Counted from the stretch's first letter, positions 27,874 to 39,727 are shown. The stretch is DNA of 64,000 bases from Saussurea involucrata (GCA_033807775.1 CM066314.1:98062929-98126928); one strand, 5' to 3'. The notes: a model not told the origin generated them from the sequence alone. Numbers and translations: made by a program.

Positions 27874-30744
27874 TGTCACACCCCGCTAAAGCGGAAATAC
27901 AGGATGTCACAGTTCAAGGTTTCATTGCATAAGGTGGAAGACAACACACAATCATCATAGCTTAAAAGGTTTACAAAAGTTACATCTTGTTTAAAAATAC
28001 AAAATTTCCAAAACAAAAATTGACATGATAAGAAAAATAGTGTTGGATGCAGCTACTTTTGGTGTCTTCTAAAGTTCCAATCTTACTTGCTATCTCCTGA
28101 AAAGCATGTAAATGAGAGGGTCAACTATTTAATAGTTGGTGAGTTCACAGGTTTTTATGAGTACAGCAAAGTTTTCCATAAAAACAGTTTTAATCCGCAC
28201 AAGTGGATATAAGTTTGTCATCGAAACAGTTTTAATCTGCACAAGTGGATATAAGTTTTCGGTTGTAGTAAAACACACTTTTGTAAATCCGCATAACGGG
28301 TTAAGAGTTCGTTTGTCAAAATGCGCAAGGTATAGTATCGTATGCAATTATATGTTAATCAATAAGCCCACTACCCAAACCTAATTACGGAATGCCCCAA
28401 ACTGCATGTTCCATCGCCAACATGCTTACGGAATTACGGAATTACGGAAAATAGTAATTATGCACTCGCGAGGTGAGTGGGTGTCAACCAAATAACGTTA
28501 TCCATAATACTAATGGCTCAAAACGTGAGTTAATGGGTAATGTAGAGTAACCGGGGACTTAATAGCAAAACTCAAAATCAACTAACATAAGCATACATAC
28601 CATAGCGCGTAAGTATACGGAGCAATATTCAGCATTTTGAGTAAACAGTACAATCGGTGCGTAATAAAATCGTAACATGCTTTTCACCCTAAAATGTATA
28701 AAATAGTAAAAAGGGGCTGTGAAAACTCACGGTGGTAAGCGAAGATATTCCCAAGAGGTGCGTAATGCAATCCGTCACACGATCCTACTTCGATCCTACT
28801 AACGTAAGGACACTAGTAAGATTCTATGTTCTAAACCTTAGTCCTTGATTTCACTTAGTTATCCAAATTATCATAAAATCCCTTTACCGATATTAGTAAT
28901 CAATATTTAATACATTACATATGATAGAATGAGGTTACCGCAATTTTGTCATGACGAGTGACGAAAAGGGTCTAAAGTTAGGAGTTATATAGTATATATA
29001 TAAAGTTAGAAGTCATATATAGTACATATATGCATATACCGCAATTTCATCATAAAGATGATGAAAAGGGTTCAAAACGAAAGGTTAAAATATATGTAAA
29101 ATGCGTTTACATATAGTATGTAAGTTATATTAGAATGGACAATTTAGTATCACGACAATTTCATCACAAGAAGTGATGAAAAGGGTCTAAGAATTTGTTT
29201 TTAACCAAGGCAGAAAGTTAATCTTGCTGTCCAGAATTTGTTGTCACTTTTGGTTCGTTTTTGGATATCTTCCAAAGACATTTAAGTTATGATATTTCAT
29301 GTCCAGATAACTCAATGTGTTAGGAAACTTTTGACATAAGCTTCATAATTTTTAGAGGAGTTTAAGTACATAAAATAATACTTGACGTAAACTGCTACAA
29401 AAAACGTTGCTGTTCGCGCACTGTTTTTATGAAAAATGTTTGAAGGTCGAAATCTTAATATTTTTCAATAATTCCAGTTGGGTTTGAATCCTAACTCAAA
29501 AAAACAAATTCCAGAAACGAATCACCTCATTTGGAGTATTATTGAGTGAGATATGACTTTTTGAAGAGAGAGGTAAAATCTGGCAGCATGCTGTCAAAAC
29601 CAAACTTTATGCATGTGCATCATTTTGTTTTTTTAGCAATATTTTTATTCTTCTTGCATGCAATCCGACTTGACTCATCCCCATACAGATATTTTCAGTT
29701 CCAAAACATATTTTTAAACTATTTAAACCACATGCATGCTATCTATCAAACCATCTTTTGTAGAAATTTGAAAATGGGTATTTTTGAAGATTTTTGGGTG
29801 TTTTATGCCAAGAACTTTTCCATACAACATAAAATAGTAGCTTTTTGGCACATGCAATGTTGATTAAAACATGTTTTTGGTGAAATCAAAGAGTTTTCCA
29901 TACAACTTTTGGATCAAAAAGTATGGATCTTTAAGAAAACTACATGCATGCAAGCTATGAACCCATCTTTGATCTTAACATTGGTTTGATTATCGATTCA
30001 CCACCTTTTTAATAACATGCAAGTGTTATGGTGGTAAATCTACAAACATTAAGATGTATGTAGATGGTTCTTAACAAAAGTTTTAAAGAAAGAGTAGAAG
30101 AAAAAGAAAAATTACTTAAGAAAAGCAAAAGGAGTAAGAAAAGGGTGTGTGGATTTCATCCAACACCCATGCATTTACCTTAAACACTTGAATCTTCTTG
30201 GAGATGGATGTGTTAGGGGCTGAAATGTGATGTGTTTTTGAAGATGTTATTGAGAGGAAAAGAGAGAAAAGTAAAGAGGAAATCTAGAGTGAGAACTAGA
30301 GAGAGATGTGTAATATGCAAATGAGGTTGTATTGAGAAGAGGAAATAATAAAAAGGGGTAGGGAGAGAGAGAGGGTGAGATGGAGAGTGCTATTGGGTTT
30401 GAATTATTGACAAATTTTGATTTTTGATTTTTGATTTATTTTTATTTTATTTTTAATTTGTTAATTAATACTAGTTTATATAAATAAAGGTACTTGTTTT
30501 ATTTACTAGCATTTACAATGCAAGGTATATATATGTATATACAAATATATTTAAAGTATTTTATATTGGCATTTTATGAGATTTATGGATAATTCCCTAG
30601 TTTGAGGGGTTCTAGGCAAAAATCCTAAGATTTTTCCTACTGTACTAGGTTTATTGCTAAAATTGAACTGTGTGACCTATAATGTGAATAACTAAAACGT
30701 TCAGTGCAGTTTTATCCTGAAACGCAAAATTGACGGTTGTCACA
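27874..30744 (-). repeat. Long LTR of gypsy element F
   Basis: On the minus strand it starts TGTGACAACC (30744) and ends GGTGTGACA (27874), 2871 bp, with the primer site next to it. No convincing ORF lies inside; small open frames there do not match known proteins. Three stem-loops with the stem TTTCATCA/TGATGAAA lie at 28944-29181. Flanking CATTT (30745-30749) would be one target duplication copy. Confidence 0.75.
28944..29181. repeat. Three related stem-loops inside the LTR of F
   Basis: 28944-28967 is TTTTGTCA...TGACGAAA. 29045-29066 is TTTCATCAT, four-base loop, ATGATGAAA. 29159-29181 is TTTCATCAC, five-base loop, GTGATGAAA. Each is followed by AGGGTC or AGGGTT. Stem changes occur in both arms. 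Confidence 0.7.
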
Positions 30745-31298
30745 CATTTGACCCTAACGAGCACTAACAGTCCCCAAAACGTACGGTCGTCCCTGACACA
30801 ACGATTATACACCTCCAAGAATACATCCCATTACCAACCATCTAATCTGCCAATTCTTTTACCATTCAAGTAAAGTCGTTCTACTAAATCCACTTATCAC
30901 AATCTGAACTTCTTAAAATCACTACAAGTGATATGATTGTCCCATAAGATTGGACTACAACACTCCCAAAACACTGACGGTTCATGGCCTCAAAATCCAA
31001 AGTTGACACCTAACCATACCACCAAGATTCAAACCACTGCAGTACTCCACACACGAGTTCCATCCGTCGAGCATCCCCACAAAACCAAGGTTATAAATAC
31101 GGTGCCTAAAGGGTCATACACGTTCTTTATGCGAAAATTTACCAAGACCCCAAACAAGGTTGTCGATAAGAACGGGTACCACCAAAATAACAGAAAACAT
31201 CGCGAGTCTAACCCTCCAGTTACAAAAGTACGCCGCTTATGCAAACAATACTACTCGGCCTACGGTATGATCTCCCATCGCAATACACAACCTCCCAT
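30745..31298. other. Unassigned sequence between elements F and C
   Basis: A 127-codon open frame on the plus strand (30937-31320) runs into the LTR of C and has no recognisable match. It may be an old repeat or a scrap of pre-insertion sequence. CCCAT at 31294-31298 would be the target duplication of C. Confidence 0.3.
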
Positions 31299-31999
31299 TG
31301 TTGGTTCCTATTTAGCTTAAACAATGATCTTAACTTTCAGTTGGTTCAGATTGTATGGTGCGGAAGCGTATTTAAGAACTGAAAGATAATGTAAAGGTAG
31401 AAGAACACACAATATCAAATAAACAGTATGTAAGAACAGATGAATATCTCCAAGATTACTCTATTTGATATATATTAAGAACACCAAGAACATAACAAGA
31501 AAGAACTGCTGGTGTGTGTGTGTTTGTGCGTAGCTCTGCTTATCTGATTCTTGTTCTTGTTAATAGAAGAACTCAACATGAGTCTTCTATTTATACTACT
31601 ACAAAGGGGACATACTTTAGACAATAAGGACTGATCTACCATATACAAGATCGTATGAACAGTAGCAGGTACGATGTTCATTTAATGCGCATGTTCTAAT
31701 TTTGACAGAGCCCTATCAGAGTTTGACACGTGTAGTTGATGTCAGGGCACGCCTAGAACAAGTGGATGAACGGATCATGGAACAGTAGAAAGATATTTGT
31801 AAATCTTCCAAGTCTTTAGTATAAACCGCGGAGGCTCTGTCAAGGGTGACAGAGGTTCTGCGGCTCGGTCCTCTGTGAGCAGTCTTCTGCTTATTCTTGC
31901 CTTCGGTATTCTTGGGTTCTTCTGTAGAGCTTCTGGGGTGACTTCTGTACTTAGACTATTTTCACTACTTTCACAAACAGAAAGATTGGAGCTAACAAT
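31299..31999 (-). repeat. 3' LTR of element C
   Basis: On the minus strand it starts TGTTAGCTCCAATC and ends GGAACCAACA, 701 bp. It contains CACGTG (31727-31732), TATAAATA (31595-31588) and CAGAGCCTC-type motifs. The tract TAGGGGGAGA (32010-32001) lies just before it. Confidence 0.88.
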
Positions 32000-32148
32000 C
32001 TCCCCCTAAGTAGTGAAAATTAAATATTTTTAAGTGCAAGGATTTTCTAAGTACAAGAACATTTTTCTTTTCACATTATATTATGCCAGAGGCATTTACA
32101 TTTGATTGTATTGAAAATAAAAAAATACAGAGGATTTGTTTGACGGAC

Positions 32149-35100
32149 TCAGACGTTGGCATCTTTGAAGTCATTGAAACATCTGTTGTCGAGTCCTTGT
32201 TGTATTAGCTCGTGATAGAAACTGATGCAGAGTTTTCTGAAGTTGATTGTTGCATCGATGATCTCTATCAGTCTGTCGGCTAGGCTTTGATCCATGAGCT
32301 CTGTTCCTCTATGCTCCACTAGGATCGATCTAAACTTTGTCAAAGTACTTGTTGCATACTTCTGACAGTCCATCTCTACGAACAACTTTGATTTTCCAGA
32401 AGGATCTAGAAATACTAACCCGACCCTTGGATTTGTGATGATTGAGTTTGGTGTAGCAGAGGGAGGGTAATAGTTTTCTGGTGGTTGAACGGTTAAGCTT
32501 TTTACTCCAAGATCTCGAGCCAATTGGAAATCTACGATGCTGTATAGCAGAAGCTTCTCGCGTATGGCCTTTCTAATCACCCTGTATGCTCTGCGAACTT
32601 CATCTGTTGTGAAGTTCTCTTTCGTCCGGTCCAGAAGGTCAGGAAGGTCATAAGGATTTAAGTTTCTAAGACCCGCATCAGAGAATTGGTTCTCGTATTT
32701 GTCATCCCTTTTGACCTTGTATATATTGTATGAGACATTGGGCCAGGTTCTGGTTTTGGAGAACTTACAATAGATGGCTTTTATGATCTTGGATGTTGAG
32801 AAGACTTCGTATTTAGGCTTGGGTTTTGTTCTGGTGAAGAGGTTTTCGAGGTCAGCACAGAAGTCAAGGTCTTGAATGGGTGGTTCTGTTTGATCCATTA
32901 TGCCCATTTTGCTGTATAAGTACCTGTACACCACTTCTTCCATTTGTGGTGGTGGTGGTTGAGGTAAGGTTCTGCGCAGAGCATCTAACTGGTTCTTGAC
33001 TTCTGCTACTCGATCCTCTGTTGGTTTTGCCTTTGGATCCAGAACAGGATTTTTTGACAAAGGAGTAACACCAAAAGCCCAGTCTTCTTCTTCAGGCTCT
33101 GGTGTCATGATAGCATCGAAAGAGCTCTTCATCAATTTCTCTGTTGGAGGTTGATGCTTAGGCTTTTTCTTCTGTGGTTCCTCTGTCATAATTCCTTTAC
33201 TCGTGTCTTTTGCCTTCGTCTGATATGCTTGTAGAGATGGGGTTGCCTCTGTAGGATTTGACGCTTGAGTTTCAGAGGGCTTTGTTGTGGCTCCTTTTTC
33301 TGTTTGTTTGGGAATTGCCTCTGTTGGTTTTGATAGTTGTGTTTCAGAGGGCTTTATTGGGGTTGCATCTGTTGGAGAGGCTTCTGGTGGCTTGCTCATA
33401 TATTTTCTCTATTTTTAAGCAATGGTTTTGATTCTTGGGTTGGTTTTGGGTGTTGGGGAAGGTAGTTCATCATCGGAGGATGTCAGGAGTTGGACCTCTT
33501 CTTGGATTTGGACATCTTCTCCAAATACAGAAGGAAATTCCATAGAGGTTGGTATTGCCTTTGTGGTCTTCTGTTGTTGAACTTGGGTTGTTTTTGTTAT
33601 TTGGGTTTCAGGTGTTTGGGTTGTAGCAGGGGTTTCTTCAATGATCATTTCCACAGAGGTGGTTGTTGCCTCTGTGGACTGTTGTTGTTGTGTTCCTTGT
33701 TGGGTTTGGGTTAGGGGTGTTTGTTTGATGGGTTCTGCGGTAATTGGTGGAGGTGGTAGACCTCTTTCTGTCGCTTTCTCCTTTGGTTTCTCCCCCTCAG
33801 GATGATCTGATGGACCATGATGGTCATCATCAGAGTCATCCTGACCCTTAACAGTCGTACCATCTGTTCTACATGAAGCTTCAGGTTTCTTCGGTGGAAC
33901 AGCCCCTGCAGCAATCGTCTTTGCGCATAAGTAATCACAGAGGCCGAGGAGTGTTTCAACCTCTGCTTTTGTGTTGAACCGCAGTTTGCCGACGCTCTTC
34001 TGGAAGTCTTTAACATAGTTTTGAGATTGCCGTTGAAGTTGTAGCTACAAAAGAATTGAAAGAGCTTTGCAACTCTTTTAGTGTTTGGCCCACAGAGGTG
34101 ACAAGGGTTTGGAACTCATCCCTTGAGACATGTTAACTAGTTGTAACCTCTGGGTGAACAGATCTATCACCAGAGTGTGTCTCTGTTCCTAAGACGCCTT
34201 CTTTCGCTCCTGTTTTTACGTTGAGAGCGGAAGGACTTCCTTCTAATCCTCGAGAAGAAACTTTTTGAGTTTTAGTCTTTATAGAAGTTCTGTCAAGGAC
34301 ATTTTCCTTATCCACTCCAGAGGTGGGTAAAGGATTATCCTTGAGTTGACTTGGGGATTTGTCTAGAATCCCTTCGTCTGTGTGCACTCTAATCCCCTCT
34401 GAAGAGATGTTTGGACCTATTTGTGTGCGTGTGGCAGAGGAAACAAGGATTTCGGTTGTGATCTGGGGCAATAGATCACTTACTAAGGATGAATCATTTA
34501 GAGAGGATTCCCCTGGAATGGTTTCCCCGGTTATTAATGGTACAGAGGATGAAAGAATTTCCTCTGTCCGGATGGTTTGGGTTGGGGTCGAGTTGTGCTG
34601 CTCTTTTTCAATATTGCCCTCTGCCACTAGACTGGTGGCAATAGAAATGTGGGTTGCACTGGAAGTTGGTTTTGGTTGTGTGCCTCTATTAATCCAGGCA
34701 TCTTTTCTTGCTTCTGCTTCTGTGAAGCATCCAACCACTTGTTCTCCATCTATGGTCTCAACCTCTGTTGCTACCACATGGCTTGATGCTTATTCCCTAA
34801 CTTCTGTAGCAGCTTCTGCATCAGTGCGTAAAGAGTCAAAAATTGGATGTGAGCCAATTAGTCGCATGAAATGTGGATGGTAAAGACCTTTTCTTATTTG
34901 GTCTGCTTCCTCTTCATCAAAATCCTCTTCTGAGACGTCTACCCTAGTCTCCCCTTCTTCTGTTACCTCTTCTTCCCTTGGACATAGGGAGTCGTACATA
35001 GGATGAGTACCAAAAAGTTGTTGTTCATGGGGGTGCATAACATGTGTACCGTCAGAGGCAGAGATTACTTGCTCTGGGCTTCTTCTGTGAACATCAAGGC

Positions 35101-35826
35101 CAGGTTGAAGGAATGGGTTCTGCAGTATCCCTAGGGTCTCAGCCGGATTATCCCTTGGAGTTTGATCGTTATCATCAATATCAGAATCAACTCCAGAGAT
35201 TGTGAAATCTGGATCTTTTGTGGCTTCTATGGTTTCATGTGACAATGCTTCTGCAGTCCATCCAGAAGTGTCAAGAGTGTTGGCAAACTCAGTCCGTTGG
35301 AGGAAGTCAGAGAAATTTCCATGATGTGCATAGTTGAGAGGAGTTGGGGAATGCACAGGTGATTTTTGGGTTTGTTCTTCTGTGACTTCTTCTGTCACCT
35401 TTTCTGTCACTTCTTCTGCCACTTCTTCTACCACTGTTTCTTCCGCAATTGTTTGCATAAGAGATAGAGGTTTCCCAGTTTTCTTCTTGCTCTTTCTCCT
35501 CTTCGGTTTCGGTGCCCCTTCCTCTGAGGCTTTGGATTTTCTCTTCTTCTTTTCCTTTGGGGAAGAGGGAGGAGCAGAAGATCCAACTCTGTGGCATGAG
35601 GAGGAGAGGGATGAGCTTTTGCGACACTTGTAGAGGTGCCCTCTGTGGTTTTCCTCTTATGAGTTTTCTTTTGAGGAGTAGGACTTGGTTCTGGAGTCCT
35701 ATGATCGCGTATGTATTCTAATTCTAGTTCTTCGTCCCTTACATATCCCAGACGTTTCTTTGGCAGAAGTCTGCAGTATGGATATCCATCAACATGTTCT
35801 GTTGGGGAGTTTTTGTTCATAACATA
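32149..35826 (-). pseudogene. Extra ORF of element C, middle and C-terminal part
   Basis: From the left target duplication of B the frame reads VMNKNSPTEHVDGYPYCRLL (B: MSKNTPTEHEDGYPHIRPLS). Then come acidic and P/T-rich regions in several frames (35458-34133, with TAA at 34792-34790 where CAA is likely) and a shortened coiled-coil part near 34130-33900. The C-terminal domain is intact at 33399-32149: KLMKSSFDAIMTPEPEEEDW, NLNPYDLPDLLDR, PPSATPNSIITNPRVGLVFL, ending FNDFKDANV. Several frameshifts and stops separate these blocks. Positionally it is the envelope-like gene; no membrane segment was seen. Confidence 0.8.
35822..35826 (+). repeat. Target site duplication of B, left copy (ACATA)
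   Basis: ACATA at 35822-35826 and 45276-45280 flank element B exactly. Confidence 0.92.
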
Positions 35827-36855
35827 TGTTAGCTCCAATATTCTAAAATATTAGAAGTATTGAAAAATGGCCAAGTACAGAAGAACTTCCACAGAAGCTC
35901 TGCTGAGCGCAACAGAAGCTCTGCCGGGCATCTCAGAAGAATCAAAGGAAGTTTGATCAAAAGTGATCAAAGACCGAGGAAACTACAGAAGGACGCTTTC
36001 AGAAGACCAAGACCGCAGAACCTCTGTTACCAATAACAAAGCCTATGCGGACAACATCAGAAGACAAGAACCATGAAGACTTCTCACAGAGGACCGAGCC
36101 ACAGAACCTCTGCCACCCTTGACAGAAGCTCTGCAGAAGTAAACAACCAAAGACTCGGAATCCGGAGAAGACTACTTTACAGAGGAACCAGACCACATAA
36201 CCTCTGTAACACATTTACAGAGCCTCTATGGTCCTCTAAAGACTAGGAAGATATTTATAAATATCTTGCTACTGTTCCAAGACCTGTTCATCAACTTGCA
36301 TGGAAAAGTATTGTCAAAACACGTGTCAAGCTCTGAGTGGACTCAATAGGGCATGGTACAAAATAGACGTCTGTGTCATTTAATGCATTTACCAAAAGTA
36401 CATCTGCTCCATTAAATGCGCATGGCTCAAACAACTGCTCACACCATCCAGTTCACTATTTATGCCATAAAAGGAACAGTGACCTACTTCATAGTCTTCT
36501 AAGAGTAGTATAAAAGGAAGACTCATGTTGAGTTCTTCCTAACACAATATAAGACAACAACACACAAAAACAGAAAAACAAGAACACTTCAATCGAACAT
36601 CAAGAACACATAGCTTATGCACATTTAGAGTCATATCTGTTTAAAGCTTTGTATAATCACCGTTCTTAAATATGTTCTTGATATATATATATATTCAGTA
36701 AACTTTGAGATATTATTTCCTGTTCACTGTTTATTTATATTGTGTTCTAAATCTATCAAACATATCTGTTAGTTCTTCAAATACGCTTCCGCATCAAACA
36801 TAAACTCAAACTAATAGATCTGATAATCTTGTGTAAAGCAAAACGGGAACCAACA
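35827..36855 (+). repeat. 5' LTR of element B
   Basis: The LTR is 1029 bp, TGTTAGCTCCAATATT to GGGAACCAACA. Some eight CAGAAGCTCTG/CAGAACCTCTG-type motifs lie in U3, with CACGTG at 36320-36325, TATAAAA at 36509-36515 and a short TA repeat near 36680. Confidence 0.95.
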
Positions 36856-36857
36856 AT

Positions 36858-36869
36858 TGGTATCCGAGC
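36858..36869 (+). other. Primer binding site of B (one mismatch)
   Basis: TGGTATCCGAGC differs from the usual TGGTATCAGAGC at one base. The leader 36870-37044 shows nothing else. Confidence 0.8.
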
Positions 36870-37044
36870 AAAGCTTGGTTTTCAATATCAAGTGATCCTC
36901 GTTTAGACAAGATTTTGATAGAAACTGTCTGTTCTTAACCTATTCTTCATTCCTTCAAACAGATTCTGTTTTACCGCCATTTTCGATTTATTCGATCTGG
37001 TAACATCCTAGAAACTGTTTCTTTCGTTAAAAACTTCATTCAAT

Positions 37045-38109
37045 ATGTCAAGACTAAAATTTAGTGCTGATGCTGATTTTCATTATTATTTCAAACTCAG
37101 CACAAATTTTAAGAAACTAATTCCTTCTCTTGAGAAAGAATTAGAGGAAAGAAACAAGATCATTCTTATTAACTCAGACAACATTGCCAAGCTTGAAAAA
37201 TCAGGTAAACTCCTAAACTGTGAAAATCTTGAACTAAAAAGGAAACTATCTGAGTCAGAAGAGCTTGGTAAAAAGGAGAAAGAGAAGTTTGAGGAAGTTA
37301 AGACTGTTTTTAAAGAAGAGAAGAAAAGCCTTGAGCTTAAGTGTCTAAACTTCTCTAAACTGATTTCCAACTTTGAAAAACTTATAATCAGTGAAAATGA
37401 AAAGTTTGGAAAAGAGAAAACTCTTCTTGAGACAAAGAATATGGAACTTTCTTTCAAAATCTCAAAATTACAGAAATCTCTTGAAAAAGAGAGGAAAGAG
37501 CAGGATTTTGAAAGAAAAGAGTCTGAAAAGGTGAAGAGAGAAGGATTTCAAACAAAGTGTTTGAAAGACAAATTTGAGAAGGAAAGAAAGGTCTTTAAAA
37601 CTGAAATGTCAAATTTAACAAAGAGACTATCCAATTTGTCAAACAAGATTATGTTGGAGAAGAGGTATAAATCAGATCTTCTAAGAAAATTTGATTTAAA
37701 CCTTAAAGAAAAAGATGTTTTAGCTAAAAGGCTTAAGAACCTTGTCTTAGCAAACTCTTGTGCTAAAAATTCAAATAATCCTGTTTACAAAAAGATGAAA
37801 ATGGTTTGGAAAGTCAAAAACTCTATTCCTGACAAAAATGCTCCAAAACCATTTGTTTCTACAAAGCCTTCATCTTTTCATTCATATAAATGCTTTGATC
37901 TTCTGCTTCAATTAAGAAACCTTTTCTCTAAATCTTTCTGTGTACAAAATGGGTCATTTCAAAAGAAAAATCCAAAGACCCAAAATGAGAAAGGTCATAG
38001 AAAGAAAGTTGGCAAACCAACAGAGATTGGCAAACCAGAGGACCTAAAGACAGCTCCAAATCCTAACAAAAAAGGACCCATTTGGATATGGGTACCAAAA
38101 GTTATTTGA
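37045..38109 (+). CDS. Gag-like coiled-coil protein of element B, 354 aa
   Basis: An intact ORF starts at ATG 37045 (MSRLKFSADADFHYYFKL). Residues about 25-235 form a lysine/glutamate-rich coiled coil. Segments match N closely: GFQTKCLKDKFEKERKVF here and GFKEKCLKDEFEKEKKVF in N, followed by LSNLSNKIMLEKR and LSDLSTKIMIERK. The end KGPIWIWVPKVI is the Gag C-terminus. The N-terminal Gag domain and the CCHC knuckle of full-length relatives are missing. Known Sirevirus Gags form long coiled coils. A role in particle assembly or in interfering with helper Gag is an inference. N and B both keep this half intact while losing pol. Confidence 0.85.
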   Translation: MSRLKFSADADFHYYFKLSTNFKKLIPSLEKELEERNKIILINSDNIAKLEKSGKLLNCENLELKRKLSESEELGKKEKEKFEEVKTVFKEEKKSLELKCLNFSKLISNFEKLIISENEKFGKEKTLLETKNMELSFKISKLQKSLEKERKEQDFERKESEKVKREGFQTKCLKDKFEKERKVFKTEMSNLTKRLSNLSNKIMLEKRYKSDLLRKFDLNLKEKDVLAKRLKNLVLANSCAKNSNNPVYKKMKMVWKVKNSIPDKNAPKPFVSTKPSSFHSYKCFDLLLQLRNLFSKSFCVQNGSFQKKNPKTQNEKGHRKKVGKPTEIGKPEDLKTAPNPNKKGPIWIWVPKVI

Positions 38110-38121
38110 TCTGTCTTGCAG
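38107..38121 (+). promoter_or_regulatory. Gag stop and acceptor-like string, element B
   Basis: TGA then TCTGTCTTGCAG, ending in AG at 38121, as in N, D and E, although no pol follows. Confidence 0.45.
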
Positions 38122-38128
38122 CAGAAAA

Positions 38129-38390
38129 GGACTTCTGATCATTACAGATCAGGACTCGCTCTTCAGAGGAGAAAAGGACTTCTAAACACATCAGTTTAGG
38201 ACTCGCACTTTAGTGAAAAAGACTCTTAAACAAATCAGTTTAAGACTCGAGCTTCATCAGAAAATGACTTCTGACCATTACAGATCAGGACTCACTCTTC
38301 AAGCAAACAATGGACTCCTTAATACATCTATTAAGGACTCAGGCTTCAAAATACACTATGACTCTTAAACACTTTGTTTAAGACTCATCC
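38129..38390 (+). other. Array of six covarying hairpins in element B
   Basis: Stems (left arm/right arm): CTGATC 38135-38140/GATCAG 38147-38152; CTAAAC 38182-38187/GTTTAG 38194-38199; CTTAAAC 38225-38231/GTTTAAG 38238-38244; CTGACC 38271-38276/GATCAG 38283-38288, one mismatch; CCTTAAT 38317-38323/ATTAAGG 38330-38336; CTTAAAC 38364-38370/GTTTAAG 38376-38382. Loops are ATTACA, ACATCA, AAATCA, ATTACA, ACATCT and ACTTT. Flanks stay near GACTT before and GACTC after. Units recur every 40-50 bp. Confidence 0.8.
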
Positions 38391-39727
38391 TTCAAAGATT
38401 CTATACTTCACAGAGCCTCTGTGGAATTGCTCAGAACCTATGACAATCTCCACAGAACCTCTGATGAGGTTGACCTATGTACTGTGCATTATTTATCTCT
38501 ATTGATTCAAGCATAGGTCAAGGGGGAGCAGAAGGAGACCTCAAATTAATCTACAGAGGTTGATCATTCAAGGGGGAGCCAAAGGAGGATTATGATCAAC
38601 AAAAGTCTCTGTCGTCCAAACTAGACACTCTAAAAGGTATGTGTCGCACAAAATCTTTTTCTAAAACAGTTTTCCAGGACAAAAATTTCTAAATATGTCC
38701 TAAAAACAATGTTTAAAACCATAAAAACTTTGGATGATCAAAAAGTTTTATAAATTATTAGTTATTAGAAATTTCCTATCACAGAGCCTCTGCTGGCTCT
38801 GGCAGAGGTCCAAAAACCTCAGTAGGATAATTTCTCTCTACTAAAGATTTATCGATCCTCTCCAATGTTTTTCAAACGTTTTTGGTAAAAGTACAAGCTT
38901 CACGAGATAAAAAGGCAGGTTTCAAACCACAGAGATCAATCTCAGAAGTTGTTAGATCAAGGGGGAGCGAAAAAGGAGACCTTGCTGAATCTACAGAGAT
39001 TCATAAGTCAAGGGGGAGCTAAGAATGCGACAGAAGAGATCACATTCGCCGATCAAAAAGAAATAGGTTGGTATCTCGCACAGAAGTCATAAGCCACAGA
39101 GTTCTTTCAACCAAAGAACCTCTGTAGATCACTCAAATCATTCAAATGACTTCTGCTGCACAAAATCTTTGAGATTTACAATTTTCTAGGACACCAACTT
39201 TCAAATAAGTCCTAAATACATTGTTAAAACTGATCAAAAACTTGGATGATTAAAAATGTTTATAAATTATTAGTTATTAGAAATTTCCTGTCACAGAGCC
39301 TCTGCTGGCTCTGGCAGAGGTCCAAAAACCTCTGTAGGATAATTTCTCACTACTAAAAAATTATTGATCCTCTCCGTGTTTTTCAAACGATTTTCATTAA
39401 AGATACAATCTACAGAGATAAACGTTTTTCAAAATCACAGAGCTTCTGTACCCACAGAGCTTCTGTAAAGATTTCCACTTGGGAATTTCTGTATCTGTAA
39501 CGGTAACTTTTATGTGGTGAAAATTTAAAACCCACGCGTGTTTCATTTAATGTGGCCGCCCACGACGTCTCGTCGTCACTGACATTGATGACGTGTCAAG
39601 TTTTCATTGACGTACATCTCACGTCGTCCTAGAAACTTGCACCACGCCAAATGAACTCGAGTGTGGACCTCAAATTTTATTAACTTTCTCACATTTTCAC
39701 CGTTCCGAATTCTATCCGTTACCACAG
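38391..39727 (+). other. Spacer of B: duplicated 0.5-kb block, polypurine tracts, hairpins, ACGT motifs
   Basis: A block of about 510 bp is duplicated (TTTATAAATTATTAGTTATT near 38748 and 39259). Each copy has two AGGGGGAG tracts (38521, 38571; 38960, 39011) and an inverted repeat CCTCTGC...GCAGAGG (38787-38808; 39299-39320). CAGAGCCTCTG-like motifs are frequent. TGACGTGTCA at 39589-39598 and other ACGT cores lie before the internal TATA box. No gene was seen. Confidence 0.75.

Larger units (their letters stand above)
24817..30744 (-). mobile_element. Element F: Ty3/gypsy retrotransposon (Tekay-like chromovirus guess), 3' half lost
   Basis: Minus strand order: LTR (30744-27874), primer site (27869-27858), leader ORF with membrane tail (27541-26912), gag remnant with zinc knuckles, protease (26322-25750) and reverse transcriptase (to 24817). 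RNase H is cut after YCDAS by the copia LTR fragment; integrase and the other LTR are absent. The long LTR that starts TGTGACAACC suggests Tekay/Del chromoviruses. With integrase and chromodomain missing this cannot be confirmed. Confidence 0.85.

Noticed and set aside
30937..31320. 127-codon ORF as a gene
   Set aside because: It runs into the LTR of C, has no motif and its composition looks like a chance frame.
33711..34016. Basic 101-codon frame inside the extra ORF of C as a separate gene
   Set aside because: It overlaps the region homologous to the coiled coil of B in another frame; a shadow produced by repeats and frameshifts.
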